Positions 13,801 through 26,373 of a stretch of 64,000 bases of DNA are shown piece after piece; the stretch's first letter is position 1, and each line of letters begins with the position of its first letter. A program made the position numbers and the translations under genes. This DNA is from Lagopus muta (Eukaryota > Chordata > Aves > Galliformes > Phasianidae): the NCBI RefSeq assembly GCF_023343835.1, contig NC_064439.1, forward strand, positions 31,842,008 through 31,906,007, read 5' to 3'. The notes beneath the pieces are model-generated. The model had not been told where the DNA came from and did not search any database. It was given only the letters and a program-made list of their open reading frames with translations.

Positions 13801-16800
13801 GGTCCCTCCTCTAATTTGATAGCTAAGTCCTGCAGGTTTCGTCCCATTTGTGCTGATATATGATTTGATACTCCAAACCTTTACTCTCGTGAGCGATCCC
13901 ATTAAGATAAATGAGACCTCTCATGTGACTGAGTGAGCAGGTATCTGAATGAAATGATCAGCCAAACCAATCAGTTCTTCCTTGTCTCCCTAGTAAAAGT
14001 TCCTCCATTATAAGTGTACTAGCATGCAAAAAATGGGAGCGTTATCAGGTAATAATGTGTAAAATGGCCACATCCAGTTGCTTTATGATGGTTCAGCTAT
14101 GGCATTTTCCTAGTTCTGTCTTTGCTCTGCCTGATTCAAATCCTCCCCTCGTGTTTATTATTAGTTAACTATTTCTTAATGGACCCCTTCATTTATGAGT
14201 AAGACTCAGCAGCAATTACAGCCCAGTGGAGACCAGTACACTACCCATCTGCTCCGTCCCTCGCTCTCGGCGTTGGCATTCTGCACAGGTTCCAGCCCCT
14301 CTCATCGTAACAAGTTGGGATCAATTTTCCAGTGGCAGCTTGGAAATAATAGTACAAAATGTATATTAATACGGAAATATATTGTGAAACTGTCCTTAAA
14401 CAAACAAATGAGCCACTTTAAAATATTACCACTATAAATGACCATGACAGTAGCACAGCACATATAATAAAAAATAACTACTGAAGAGAAGCTGCTGAAT
14501 TACTACAGTAATAAACCAGATGTGATTATTATCATTTAACACAGTCATTGAATACCATGAATCCCTGAAGCCATTAAAATATTTATGATTAAACATTTGC
14601 TATTCCTTATAACAGAACATATAGCCTAGTACTAAAGACTGTTAAAGTGTTATTTTGGCTAATACATGCTAGTGCCATGAAAAAGGTCAGCTACTGCTGC
14701 CTAAGCTTTCTGGAGAGATCACCTAACAGCTGTCTTTTGTTTTTTTAATGTATAGATAGCCGTTGTAAGGTGAGATATCTCTAAAGCACATTACTTTTTT
14801 TAATAGAGAGATATAGGTGTATGTTCACACTTTCACATGCATCTGTATAAAGGAACAAACACAAATATCTGATTTTATTGGTCGGGGAATGGATGTTTTC
14901 TGTCTTTCAGGAATTATAACAAAATTTTTAATGTTTTTAGGAAGAAAATACTTGTGACAAAGCCACAAGCATATGCAATGTCCAGGAATTTCGGCATCCA
15001 AGCACCGTATTACCCACTGAAGACGTTTTATCTTGTGGGCACTGAATTTATTTCCAGTGTTGGAAGTACTTCCCCAACTGTCTCTTGGCAGTCTGGTTTT
15101 ACTGCTAAAGCTGCATTGGCTGCGGTGAACAGCAAGTGAGAGGCACTTCTTGTAGGTGTAGAGGATGATGGAGATGGGAGGTGTGCTGGTCTGTGAGGAC
15201 AGGCACCGCAGCCCTCTTGGCCAACCCCAGAAGGTAGGGTAGGTTCTTCCCCCGTGCTGCTCTTTTATCCAACCAGCATGGAAAAACAATTACTCTAATT
15301 GGGCACTCTTAAACAAAAGGAAGGCAAAGCTGAACTTTGTCACAACAGAAGCAGTGGTGTGGGCCCTGGGAAGCATCCATCTCTGCAAACTCAAGGAGAA
15401 GCCCAGGTTAGTGTAACTGAGGCACTCAACCATGAGGAAGCTGATAATAAGTAAGAGGAAGCCCATCTTCAAGTACTGTGTGCTACAGGAGCCCAAAGCC
15501 CTGCCTGCTTGACCCTTACTGTAGAGGCATGTGTCCTCCAATGTGCTCAACTGATTGCAACATCCAGTGGGCATCTGCAGAGGAAATGAACATGCTGACT
15601 GCTCTGGGGTCCACGGGAGATTTAGGGAGAAGTTGGATTAGCTGCTGCTGTCTCCTTGTAAACGGCAGAGGATGATAAATGCTTCATGCCCTGCTTTTGC
15701 AATAAAAGCCCAGCATGAGAATGCTTACCTAGAGAGTGGGAAATATGCACTCCTCCGCCTGAGACAACTCCAACTCACATCTCCTACAGCAGTGAGGTAG
15801 CTGCCAAGCCCAGGCTGGTCCCAGTGGTGCATTAGTCATGTCTGAAGGTTTCCCTCAGGGAACTAATGGGGAAGTTTATCTGATTTCTGAATCTGGCTAG
15901 GTCAGGGCATGGTTGAGAGGCGTTACTCTGTGTGAAAGTGAGGCAGAGAGGCAACGCTGATGGGTTTCAGCAAGGCAGAAGCTGTGAAAATTTTTTCAGC
16001 CTCTCACTGCTGGATTCAAGCATCTCATTTTACCAAAGAGCCATTTCAGATGCCCAGATCCTCACATAATGTATATGCTCATGTTTTTCTGTGCCATGGC
16101 ATGATTCAATACAGTGATACCATGGTAGATACCTGGTGTCAGGAACCCCAGCAATTAAAGAAAGAATTTATTTTATCCTCCAGATGACCAGGAAGAACTC
16201 CAAAGGCCACTTGTGTTCTGTGAAGATGACTATCTGAAGTACATTCATTTAGACTTGGGTGCTTTCTGTGCAGCTTCATCCCACAGCTAAACCTCAGGTG
16301 TCTTCCTTCTGTGTCGTTCCATCACTACCATCACCAGTCACTTCCAGGTACACTGTACCAAATTAGATGGCACCATATCCAGGAGCAATTACTCATAACC
16401 AAGGGCTACTCTGATGAAGCTGCCTATCAGAAATAAAGACTTTTATTTACCTTCAAGGCGCATACTAGAGTTTAGGCTTTGTGTCCAATATTCAATTAAA
16501 TCAGGGTTGGGGTTGGAGTATTTCTAGATGGTATTGCTCTATGTAGGTATTTTCTCAATGTTTAAAAGTGTCAGACAAGGTCAGGGCCTCACTGGTGTCT
16601 GGATTTACCAAATTCAATGTTTTTGAGAGATTTTGACTGTGTCCAAAATAGAAGATAAAGGCATTGTGGCAATTGATCCAACACCCATCTGTTCAGAGCC
16701 AGTGATTTGAAACTCCTCATTCTCCTTCTCCCAAAATTTGAGGAAGGTGGGAGTGACTTTGTGCTCATTTCTGTTTAAAACAAAGAATTGAGGAATGCGT

Positions 16801-17809
16801 TGGCACAAGGAAATGTTTCATGTATTCAGAGTATACTCAGCACAATGCAAGTTTTCTGTAAGATAGCTCTTATTCTGATCTATTAGTTCACAAATCTATC
16901 TGAAAACTGAACAGAAAGTATATTGGCAAAGATATTAACTAAGTTACCAGAGTTTTCACTATTCCAAAGCATGTTTAAACTCCTCTATTTCCAACTCAAA
17001 AGGCTGCTCTGCTGGCAACATTGGGTGGAGACATTCATTCATTATGGAACAAAACCATGGGAAAAGATTACCTCTGGATTTCCTTTGGTGTTATGTGGAG
17101 GTTTTTGGCTTCTTCCTCTCCCCAGAGGCGTAGATCCAGGGAAAACAATGTCCAGGAAAGGAAAACAAGCAAGAAAGCATGCAGAATTCCTTAGCTAATG
17201 AAGAGGAATGGCTGACTAGTCCTGCAAGAAGGCACTTAGCAGGGAGAACAGACACCGATAGAGACCACTAAAAGGTGAGCGTCGGTGGAGTGACACTGCA
17301 GTTTCTCCAGTTGTGTTTTGTGAGCAGAATAGAGATTTCTGTAGTGCCAGTGCTCACAAAACATCAAATGGCTCTGACCATCCATCTGGAACCAAAACCA
17401 TCACATTCTCCCTGTATGGCTCTTAGGGGCAGAACAGAACTCAGGACACAGATTCGTATGACAGAGCGAGGAGAACCAATCAAAAAATGATGTTAGTGCT
17501 GCATCCTGTCTGATAAAAGAGCTCAGCAAACATCCAAGCCATCGTGATGGCACTGCTTTCTGTCCCCTCCCCACTTCTCTATCCATCCTTTCCTATCCTG
17601 ACACTTTGAAACAAGGCATTGAATGATTCCTTTTCAAATATTTTTTTTTCTCTCTGAATTATTATGTTTTTACAGTATGGTATGTTTTATAATTAAGATT
17701 AAATATTTTGTGGAATTGTTTTGGTTTTTTTTTCCTCTCTCAAAACAAAAGGGAACCAAAGTTCAAATTTAGAAATGCAGTGAAAGAGGGATTTCTATTC
17801 TCTGTATAG

Positions 17810-17903
17810 ATGAATGTAACTATGATCAGAGAAAACTTAGAACAAAAATGCTCTGGATATATTGAGGTAGATTTTTCACCAGAAATCATTTGCATAAATA
17901 AAG
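17810..17903 (+). other. Candidate internal exon (weak), unrecognised
   Basis: A pyrimidine-containing run ending in 'ttctattctctgtatag' (acceptor AG at 17808-17809) is followed 94 bases later by a strong donor, AAAG|GTAAGTT (GT at 17904-17905). One frame is open throughout and encodes about 31 residues, including ENLEQKCSGYIEV. The other two frames are closed. I do not recognise the peptide. The same frame stays open past the donor to 18118, so openness is weak evidence for an exon. No partner exon was found nearby. Chance co-occurrence of splice motifs in 64 kb is quite possible. It could equally be a non-coding RNA exon or nothing. Confidence 0.15.
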
Positions 17904-20900
17904 GTAAGTTGATTGTAATCACTTGGGTATTTCCTGTAGCTGAAGTGTTACTCTATCTTTATTTCTGTTGTAGGTTCATCAGCACAAAAAGATTAAGGAA
18001 GCAGTTAAAAAAACAAACAAACAAAAAACCTACAAAAAAAGAGCAGCAGTATAGCCAGCCACTTAGTAGTGGGTGCTTTATTTTCTCCATAATATTTTCA
18101 GAGTGTTTGGGGGAGTAATTTCAAACAGTCAAGTCAGAGTCCATTGAGAATTGATTTTTGTGACCTCACATAGTGTAACAGAAAATTATAACAGGAAATA
18201 AACCATTAAGTGATAAACAAGGAAACATGGATACAATTACTTTCAGAACATAATTTTATTCACTCTAGTTTTGAAAATGAAGAGATAGTACTGACTGGAA
18301 CACCTCAATTCTGAATGCAAACTGTACAATCTATTATATTAAACAAAGTCAAAAGCAATGTGAAAGATCTTGAATCTATTCAAGGCATGCACCTCATTAC
18401 AGACTTAGCAAATTAAAACACAAATAGGATTAGAAAAGAATAATGTAACAATCTCCCACCATGGTCCCTGGAGCATTAAGTCATAAATTGGGTTTGCATT
18501 AAATTGTGCCTGCAGTATTGAATTCGGGGAAAGAGCTATAGGCTGAAGATAATCCTTGCTGGGCTGGCCAACTTTGGTATGGCTGTGTAATTTCATAAAT
18601 ACACAATGAATCTGTTGGAATCTAAAAAGGCACATTCAACAACATGTATTTCATATCTTAATTAGAAAACGCAGATATGGGGTAGCAATCTCTGGCTGCA
18701 AGAGGTGTAAGCCCAGCCAAAAGCTGCAGACATTTGAAATTGTCACATCACCTGGAGTTGTTTTTTAAATACGGTAGTTCAGCACTTCACTGCATCACCA
18801 GCTGTGTTAAACTACACAAGTTTTCAGGTTTGCAGAAAGCTCTAGTGTGCCATGAGCTTCTTTTAGGTGGAAGAAACAATCTTAACCCAAAAGAGCCGAG
18901 AGAAGCTGGGTTTCCGATACAAATGCATTCTGTTGTTATGGGAACTAAAATGGTGAGCGACGTGAAAAGGATCCTCTGCTAACAAAGACGGGCTTGATGA
19001 TATTATGGCAGTAGCTATGCAGAAAGCAAATATATCTGCAGGAAACAAACAGAGCTTCTCTTCCAAGAAGATGCACGTTCCTGCCTGAAAAGCATTGATT
19101 CTAAAGAGAGCTGAATTCAACCTTTCTGTGACCCTAAACAAATTACTGCGTAATAGTAGGAATTAATTTACTTAATTTTTCTTTAATAAAGGCTTTATCC
19201 TTCAAAGGTATATTATTACTGTCATCATCCTCATAACTGTCATTTAGGGGATCGCTAACAGCAGCTGCTGTGGCTAAGGTGCCAGTCATTTCACAGCACA
19301 AAAGAGTCTTTGTGTATTATTATAATAAGGATTTTTTGTACCTAACTATTTTAGGGATTCTCACGCCTCCATTTGTCTGTGGCAGAATTTCACAGTTTGG
19401 TGGAGAGGAAGCCCTAAAGCTGGGGAACTGTCTTTTCTTTAATGCATTTTCCTCAACTTTTGCTGCTATAAACTGCCAGTATCTGCCATTTCCCTCCACT
19501 GCTTTGCACTTTGCAGAACCACACCAGCAGCATGCTAACACAACAACACAGCCCATCGGTATTTTAAGTCCAGTCTCACAGCCACTGCCAAAAGAGCACA
19601 GGCTGTCCTGGGAACACTTGGGTTTTAATAAAGTGGGTGGGGGGGGGAAAGGAAACTTCATGAAGTGATGGGGAGTGCTAACACCAGGAATTGGTGCAAA
19701 TTGATGGTCTTGCAGAGCCTGCTTATAAGCAGTGGAATCCCGGGACATTCATGCCTTCTCTCAGGCAGCTGCAACTATGCCCAGCCCCAGAGAAGTGGCT
19801 GCTGAAGAACATCTTCAGTCCATAAGAGTACTTCTACATTGAGTGTGCTGGGATTTCTTCCCCAGCCCCAGGTCACAAAGAGCACGCAAGTCCTGGGGAG
19901 TTTAGCAGCCCCTCATTTTAGGTAAAGTGAGGTTTTACCCTGTGCTAAGGTGGAGGAATCTGCTCTCTCTCCTCTCAGTCTGCTGGCTAAATACAGCTGC
20001 ATCCTTCCCTTGGCTCGCAGCTCCCTTCTGGAGCAACCTTTTAACATTTTTCTTGATTTTCTTAAACAGCAAACATTAGACACATTAAGAACAGCAACAA
20101 CAAAATCGTTAAGCACTATAACATTCTCCGAGGAGCCAGACGTATCCTTTAATCAGGTTATGGAAAATTCATTCCTCTTCCAGCCATTTATCTTCTTTGT
20201 TTATGCACATACCGAGTGACCCACTTCTCAGCATAAAAAATAATAACAAAGAAACAACCAAAAATTCTTAATTATTTATGGACTTACGTGCCATTTATTT
20301 TGCTTTATTGGAAACCAAATAATCAAGTTCATTCATTTCAATTAAACGTAGCATGTGCTAACTGTCTATCATTCTGTCAGTGAATCCTGTTCTCTCGCTT
20401 CTAAGTCACTACTTGACCTCAGTGAGGAAAAGACCTGGTATTGCACTTTGTTCTATAGTGATTGATTGTTTACATTAAAAGGGAGATGCATAGATTGAAA
20501 TTAGAGGTATGCTGTGTTTTTCTCCCTGAGACTGCCTACAGCTTACATCTTCCCTACAGGTGCAAAGGTGGCAAATCCAGCTTAATGTAAGTCCATTTGA
20601 TGGAAGTCATAGTTTGGGAGCTAAACCAAATCTCCTCCAAAATGACAAAATCAGAAGACACGGTCTCATTATTTCACTGAAATTTCAGATCAACTGATTT
20701 TTTGTTGTTCTTGGCAAAACTATTCATAATGATACCCGTTTGATGGGAGAACTACAGGAGGGTGAAATAGAAGTACACGCTGCAAAAAGTGCTGCATAAA
20801 CTTAATGATAACAAGCAAAGTTGTTCATTAGTATAGGCAAGGATGCTTCTCATTTTAAAGAGGCTATATTGTGTTTTAACTCTCAATTAGTTGCTCAAAA

Positions 20901-22283
20901 TTGACATGGATTAGGAATTACAAAGCAAGCCATAATGGAAATAACACAGCATTGAAAAAAATCATTACCAGCATGGAAAAAAACCCAAACAATTAAAACT
21001 GTTCATTTAGCCTGAAAAAAATGTATTTTGTTACATTCCATGCTATTTTATTTCTTTGTTAGAATGTATTGGAAAATGAGATTCAACACTTACTTAGCTT
21101 TACCACCACAAAGCTAACTAAGTAGGAAGTATCTCTCAGAGGCTGTTAAGAGGACATCTTACCGTGCTTAGAGAAGACGGAAGAAAGATCAGAGGAGAAT
21201 GTCAGGGGGATAAAAATAATAGAACAAGGCTCCCAAAAATACAGGAAAATAAGTAGGGGAAATGTAGATCATCTTTGCCAGCATAGATGATGTAATTGCT
21301 GAACTGATGCTAGCAGGTTTTAACATCGTGTCAGTGGTATTAATGCTACTTATGATTTTCTTTTGTGCTTTCTGACACATCCCCACAAGTGCACACGTTT
21401 GGAAACCAATCACAGAAGATGGCAAAGTATTTGCCACAGGGACTGGACTGGCAGGAACCCAGTTAGTCTCTTTTCTGCAGTAGGAATTTGTCATTTCAGG
21501 ATCCAAAGAATGTTTTGAGTGGATATATTTTCTGTTTATATTCTCTGAGTTATTACAGGGTATGAATGTCAATAATAGATAAGCACATCACAAACAGACT
21601 CAGCAGGTTCTACCTGTTCTGCCCCAGGAGAGCTACCACTCAAGCAATATCTCAGCAGTGGGGTGACAGTTCTCCCTTGGGGGGGACAAGAGACAAATCC
21701 CTTCCACTCCACAAGCCCCCTGGCCTGCACCATCTGATGAATTTATGGGCTCCAATACTTTAGGTGCGTATAATTCAATGTATTGCTGAAGACCAGTTAC
21801 TGTATTTCATAGCTGACATTATGGGGGATATTTTTTTTCGATGAAATAAAACAATATTTGTTTCCTGAAAGGGAAATGTGCTGTCTGTAAGCTATCAGCA
21901 GTCAACAGTTGCTGCTGGCTAGAGCTAAAGGAGGAAAAAGAGGTGCATTTTACTTCAGTGATATTGGAGGAATAATTTGTCATTCACAGTTATTTTTCAG
22001 AATTGGAGGGCCCATCTGAAAGTCACTAAAGGATAACTGCTTTATTGTACTATATTAAGCAATTACTTTAAAAATAAGGGTCGTGAAGATATTCTGATAA
22101 GTTGAACGCTGTGACTGAATCCAGATTCCCATTCTGCAGCAATCATCCATACAGGTGTGTGTGTGTCTGCCCATCAGTTTTGGGGCCTACAGCTATTTAA
22201 ACACCATCAGGGTCAGATTCTGTAATTTCTGAACACTTTGCAGAATTTCCTAAGTCCACTCATGCAGTATGCATGTAAGGTAA

Positions 22284-22288
22284 AAAGT
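22284..22288. repeat. Target-site duplication, left copy (AAAGT)
   Basis: An exact match to 22615-22619 on the other side of LTR copy A. It shows an independent integration event with a 5-bp staggered cut. Confidence 0.7.
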
Positions 22289-22614
22289 CGTATGGGAACT
22301 GCTGAATCATGGCCTGAACCTCTGATTGATCACCTGAGGTGAGCCATGAGTCAGCCAGAGGAGCACAGCTGAAGGCAATTCACCTGTGCTGCTGGAAGCG
22401 GTGGAGCCTGGCTGCACCTCTCCTAGACCCATTTAAGAGCTGGCTACCAGTGGGGAAGGATCTCTTCTGGAGATCTACTCTTCTGGAGTTTCATAAGTGA
22501 GCCCAGGATACAGGTAAGCATCCTATCTATTCTCTTTATGTTATTATAACCTGCTTTGCCTAATTCTCTTGTTTACTTCATAATCATGGCATCTTAATAT
22601 TCATTAATTGTGTG
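22289..22614 (+). mobile_element. Solo LTR-like element, copy A, with 5-bp target-site duplication
   Basis: This 326-bp element belongs to a family with five copies in this window. It starts CGTATGGG (family start TGTATGGG) and ends where copy C has TGTACA, here decayed to TGTGTG. It is flanked by an exact 5-bp direct repeat AAAGT at 22284-22288 and 22615-22619, which fixes both boundaries. Shared internal parts are an AP-1-type site TGAGTCA (22347-22353), an inverted CACCTGAGGTG motif just before it, a TTTAAGAG box as in the TATTTAAG of copies C and E, and a donor-like CAGGTAAGC near the end of the first two thirds. TG...CA ends, about 325 bp and 5-bp duplications fit a retroviral or ERV-type LTR. 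I cannot name the family. No internal viral genes adjoin it. Confidence 0.75.
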
Positions 22615-24654
22615 AAAGTGAACATGAGCTTGGATGTGTTTGCATCTTTATTTGTTATTGACCCTACTTCATAACTTGGGAAAGACTGGTGAGTCATTAC
22701 GTGACTTGCTTCCTGGAAGACAGAACTACTTTATCTTGACAGATACTTGGTGTCAATGCAGGTCTGCATCAGAATATTTTTAGCTCAAATCATTACTGGA
22801 GATATCTGTCCCCAGGGTCTCCATAGGGCTCTGTGGGCCACAGCAGGAGCTAACCTTCCCAGAGGGGTTACAAATCAGTTTTTTCCTGCCCTACAGAAGT
22901 TTGTTTGAAATGTGAAGTTCTAACAAGTTCACAATTAGTTGATTGGCTGTTTTTAATAAACTTTTGTGGGTATCAGCTCAGATGTTATTTCTTGCCCAGG
23001 AAATAGATATTACAGAGGAGTTCAAGGAAGCATTTTTATCTGTCAATAAGCAGGAGGAAACATCCAAAGATTTTCTTGGTAGAAAGCTGAGATAATGCTA
23101 ATGCTTCTCCAACAACATTGAGAAGGTTTATTGGATGACCAGCAGATTGGTAAGGTGGCTTGTAGGACTGCTCAGATGGCTTGTAGATGGCTTCTAGAGA
23201 TGTGGTTTAGTGAATGTGGTGGTGATGGATTGATGGTTGGAACATGATCTTAGAGATCTTCTGAGCTTAATGGTTCTATGAGAAGAACAAGTATGTACTG
23301 TCTAGATTCTACACTGATACAGTGCAACTACTTGCCCTTTCTACCATGGTAAGCCTGTACCAGACCTGTTCACCTTGTCAGTACAAGTGAGGCAGGCAGT
23401 TGCTGGGAGACCTTGACTTTTGGCTTTGAATACAGAGTATATCCAGAGCATGGTGTGCCCATTGCCTGCAGAAAGGTGCAGAACAGCAGACTTGCTTTCA
23501 GCATCCCAAGTAAAACTGTGTATCTACAAGTGGAGAAGGCAGAGTGATTTTGGAAGCAGCCTGCCTGTCAGAAAAAGCCTGTTCTTGGGCAGTCCATCAG
23601 TTTCTCCACAAGCTTCTGTATCTCTCGCTGCTCACAACTCATTTCTCTATGCATTAGCTGTATTGAAGATGGGATGGTCTACAACTTTCTGACAGTTTCA
23701 TTTATTTCTACTATTTTCACTTGAAGCCAAGCAACAAGCAGCAGTTGTTTCCTCTGCAGCTTGATGAATGTCAGTATTAATTAAAATTGTTCGGAGTCAG
23801 GTCGGGATTTTTCCTCTCTCTGCACCAGGCTGGCAGGGAGGAGAAGCCTGACAGGCAGGCGCAGCTGCCGAGCTGCTGACTGGAAATGTCGTCACTGAGA
23901 AGGAGGCATGGGAGTGGTAGCTGGCCTCTGACAAAGTGGATTGGAAATAGGGGAAGCATTTTGTCACCTGCACCGTGCTGCCATTCAGCACAATGTGGGG
24001 GAGGATGTCTGGATATGGGTCTTGAACTCAATCCTTTGCTCCCCTGGCTGGGAAGTCTGCAAAGACAGCTGTTCAGCCCATATGGAGGGGATGGTACACC
24101 CCCACAACCGCTATCTAATGATGCTTTCCTGACTGACACTCCAGAGAGAGCCCTTGATTCAGGAGGGAAGGTCAACACAGCTCAGTGCCTTGTAGCATGT
24201 GGGAGGAAAAAGCAGAGGATGCATCAGGAGATGCCCCTCTTGCTGAACCTCCCTATTTTTGTGCACTCCCTTCTGACACCAATCCTGCCAAGACATCTGT
24301 AAACCCAACATCTTCTGTCAGCCCCAGTGGGTTGCATACAGCAATCAAAATTATGCTTCAGTGGCTGTAGATGTACTTATCTCCCATTGTGGCAGGTCTG
24401 AGTGCAGCCAAGGTGCCTCTTGGATGGCCGCAGTGCTAACATTCCCATCCCTGTCACAGCCATGAGCTCGAAGGAGGCCATTACCATATGCTGCAGTTAC
24501 TTTTCATACGAAGATTATGGAATTATTTCCTTTTCCAGAACTTTACCGGTAACAAAGGAATGAAATAAGTGAGTGGAAATTAAATGCACACATTCTCCTG
24601 ACTTGGACTGAGACCTGTGTTCCTCTATCACATGGACACATCTCAGCAGCCTCC
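22615..24654. other. Non-coding stretch between LTR copies A and B
   Basis: No gene is recognised. It contains a CR1 3' end at 23181-23280, listed separately. The remainder, including overlapping frames of up to 138 codons at 23777-24302 on both strands, shows no recognisable domain. It has no sequence resembling retroviral gag, pol or env that would join the flanking LTRs into one provirus. Confidence 0.5.
23181..23280 (+). mobile_element. CR1 LINE, 3' end fragment
   Basis: The run 'gagatgtggtttagtg', then 'ggtgatggattgatggttgg', 'gatcttagagatcttc' and 'tggttctatg' follows the order of the CR1 3' end, where the usual text is the 'ggtggactagatgatcttagaggtcttttccaacctt' type and the ATTCTATG octamer. 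It is only about 100 bp, so it is extremely 5'-truncated, which is the normal state of CR1 copies. It is non-coding. Confidence 0.8.
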
Positions 24655-24960
24655 TGTATGGGAACTGTTGAGTCATGGCCTGAACCACTGATTGACCACC
24701 TGAGGCAAGCACTGAGTCAGCCATGGAGCACAGGTGAAGGCGATTCAGCTGTGCCACCCCAAGGGGTGGAACCTGACTGCACCTCTCCTAGACCCCATGT
24801 GAGGGCTGACTGCCACTAGGAAGGATCTCTTTCTGGAGATCCCTTCTCTGTGGAGCTTTTCATTATGAGCCTAAATCTTTGGATATGGCTGAGCATTCCT
24901 TCTCTGTTTGTTCCTTTGCTGTCTCACTACAATACTCTTTCCAACTGTACTTTGTTGACT
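24655..24960 (+). mobile_element. Solo LTR-like element, copy B, diverged; 3' limit uncertain
   Basis: It starts TGTATGGG like the other copies and aligns well with them through about 24870: TGAGTCA-type sites at 24669-24675 and 24713-24719, the CACCTGAGG motif, 'cacctctcctagacc', then 'aaggatctctttctggagatc'. It lacks the TATTTAA-like box; the equivalent place reads 'catgtgagg'. After 'atgagcc' the similarity becomes weak and I could not find the family's terminal TGTACA or a matching flanking duplication of CCTCC. It is the most diverged of the five and may be an older subfamily member or a truncated one. Confidence 0.6.
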
Positions 24961-25065
24961 GCGCACGTCCCCAGAGTGTTTTTCTTAGGGAGAAAACAGT
25001 TCGGCTTGCAGAGCGATGCCAATTCCTCTTCTCAAAAGGTTCTCAAAACAAAGGATAAATGGTGG

Positions 25066-25355
25066 TTCTGTGGTTCTATACTAGAATTGTAAAACTGTAG
25101 AATTGTTCGCCCTGGGTTGGAAGGTATCTTAAAAGTCAGCCAGTTCCAACCCTGCTGCTGGGGGCAGGGCTGCTGCCACCCACCAGCTCAGGCTGCCCAG
25201 GGCCCCATCTAACCTGGCCTTGAGCATCTTCAGGGATGGGGAATCCACAGCTTCTCTGGGCAGCCTCTGCCAGTGCCTCACCTTCCTCATTGTGAATAAT
25301 TTCTTCCTTGTATCTGACATAAATCTATACTCTTTGGGCTTAAAACTGTTAACCT
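25066..25355 (-). mobile_element. CR1 LINE, 3' end, reverse strand
   Basis: Read on the - strand this is a CR1 tail. The + strand shows decayed terminal octamers (about 25066-25110), then 'gggttggaagg', 'agttccaaccctgctgctggg', 'ccaccagctcaggctgccc' and 'agcttctctgggcagcc'. The reverse translation contains VRHWQRLPREAVDSPSLK, typical of the non-catalytic 3' part read through in CR1. The frames are not intact and no reverse transcriptase motif is present. It is closely related to the copy at 41999-42315. Confidence 0.9.
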
Positions 25356-26365
25356 GAGGTCTACATGATTCTGAGAAACTGAAGTGGAAAAAGAGAAGGT
25401 AATAGGAAAGATGATGACCTCTGCATTTCAAAGGATGGATCCCTAGGAATGATGTGCTGCAAAGGTTTAGGAAGTGCAACTTAAGGCTTTTGTAAAATGT
25501 GATTAAGCAAATATCACTGTAAACGATGACCCTGTTTCCTTTCTGTGTTGATCTCACTGCACCAGACCCTTGCTCCACACCAAACACCAGGGCCCCACTA
25601 CTTATCAGGGATTTTAGTCCTATTGACCCACTGTAGTGAACAGTGAACTCTTCAATGGCCTACCTGTATCTGCCTGTGTGGTTTTTTCTAGAAAGTCACT
25701 GGCTTCCAAAAATTCTTTTCTGAGAAGAAATTCATCACCCCAAGTGTGGAGTCTGAAAAAGAATTAAATCCTGAGTAGATCTGAGTGCTTTTTACAAGCA
25801 TGACAAATAACCATCAGAACGCTCCTACCTGTCCTCCTGATCTAACCTTACATGTGGTTAGGATTTCTGTCAGCATCTAGTTTCTGTACATTTCTGTTTA
25901 ATAAAAATGTGTTATCTATGATAAATATGCATTGCCTAGGTCAAATGAATTTGATTGTGAGAACATACTCAGAAGTAGCAGAAGGATTTAATTTCTTTTA
26001 AAAACATGCTCACAAAAAAGGAAAAAACCACAAACCCAAGCTGTAGTTATTGAATGCTGGTTTGAATTAAATTCTATTTGTTTTAATAAAAATGTAGTGG
26101 CCTGCGTGTACATATATTTGTTTTAGTGGCAGTGCATTGGATCCAATAAAACTGTATTGCTTCACTGCTTATATCTCATTTTCAGAGAAAATGGATTAAA
26201 TGGAAAAATGAACTAGGCATGAATCAGCCAGTCAGAGGTGTCTGCTAAACTCTGGTATTCAAATACACTTGGCTAAAAGAAAAAAATATATACTTTCTTA
26301 CAAAACACTGTGTTTAAACCTAAATATGTTTAGTCAAGACTGCACATGAGGGGCTTAAATACCTC

Positions 26366-26373
26366 TATAAAAG
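26366..26373 (+). promoter_or_regulatory. TATA-box match (TATAAAAG), unsupported promoter
   Basis: TATAAAAG sits in 'cctctataaaagagcagg', which fits the TATA consensus with a G-rich downstream flank. A start site would be expected near 26396-26400. No open frame, CpG cluster or obvious exon follows closely, so this may be chance. Confidence 0.15.

Larger units (their letters stand above)
4491..22288. other. Long non-coding stretch, no gene recognised
   Basis: Nearly 18 kb without a supportable gene or a clear interspersed repeat. The longest frames (139 codons on the - strand at 13483-13902 and 154 codons on the - strand at 14825-15289) match nothing I recognise and are within chance length. 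Features inside it are a palindrome at 7863-7884, an A/C-rich run at about 18008-18030, a G run at 19635-19647, a TATAAAAG match at 13085-13092 and a possible exon at 17810-17903. The A+T-rich homeodomain-type cluster at 12838-12895 and the block at 20040-20350 look more like single-copy regulatory DNA than repeats, but I cannot test conservation. Confidence 0.5.

Noticed and set aside
13483-13902. 139-codon reverse-strand frame with protein-like composition
   Set aside because: It looked briefly like a retroelement relic, but no gag, pol, protease or env motif can be seen. Length is within chance.
14129-14150. GATTCAAATCC resembling a tRNA B box
   Set aside because: No correctly spaced A box or cloverleaf stems upstream.
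14825-15289. 154-codon reverse-strand frame
   Set aside because: No recognisable domain and no matching splice or promoter context.
25129-25587. 152-codon reverse frame containing RLPREAVDSPSLK
   Set aside because: Half of it is CR1 3' region read-through, not a gene.
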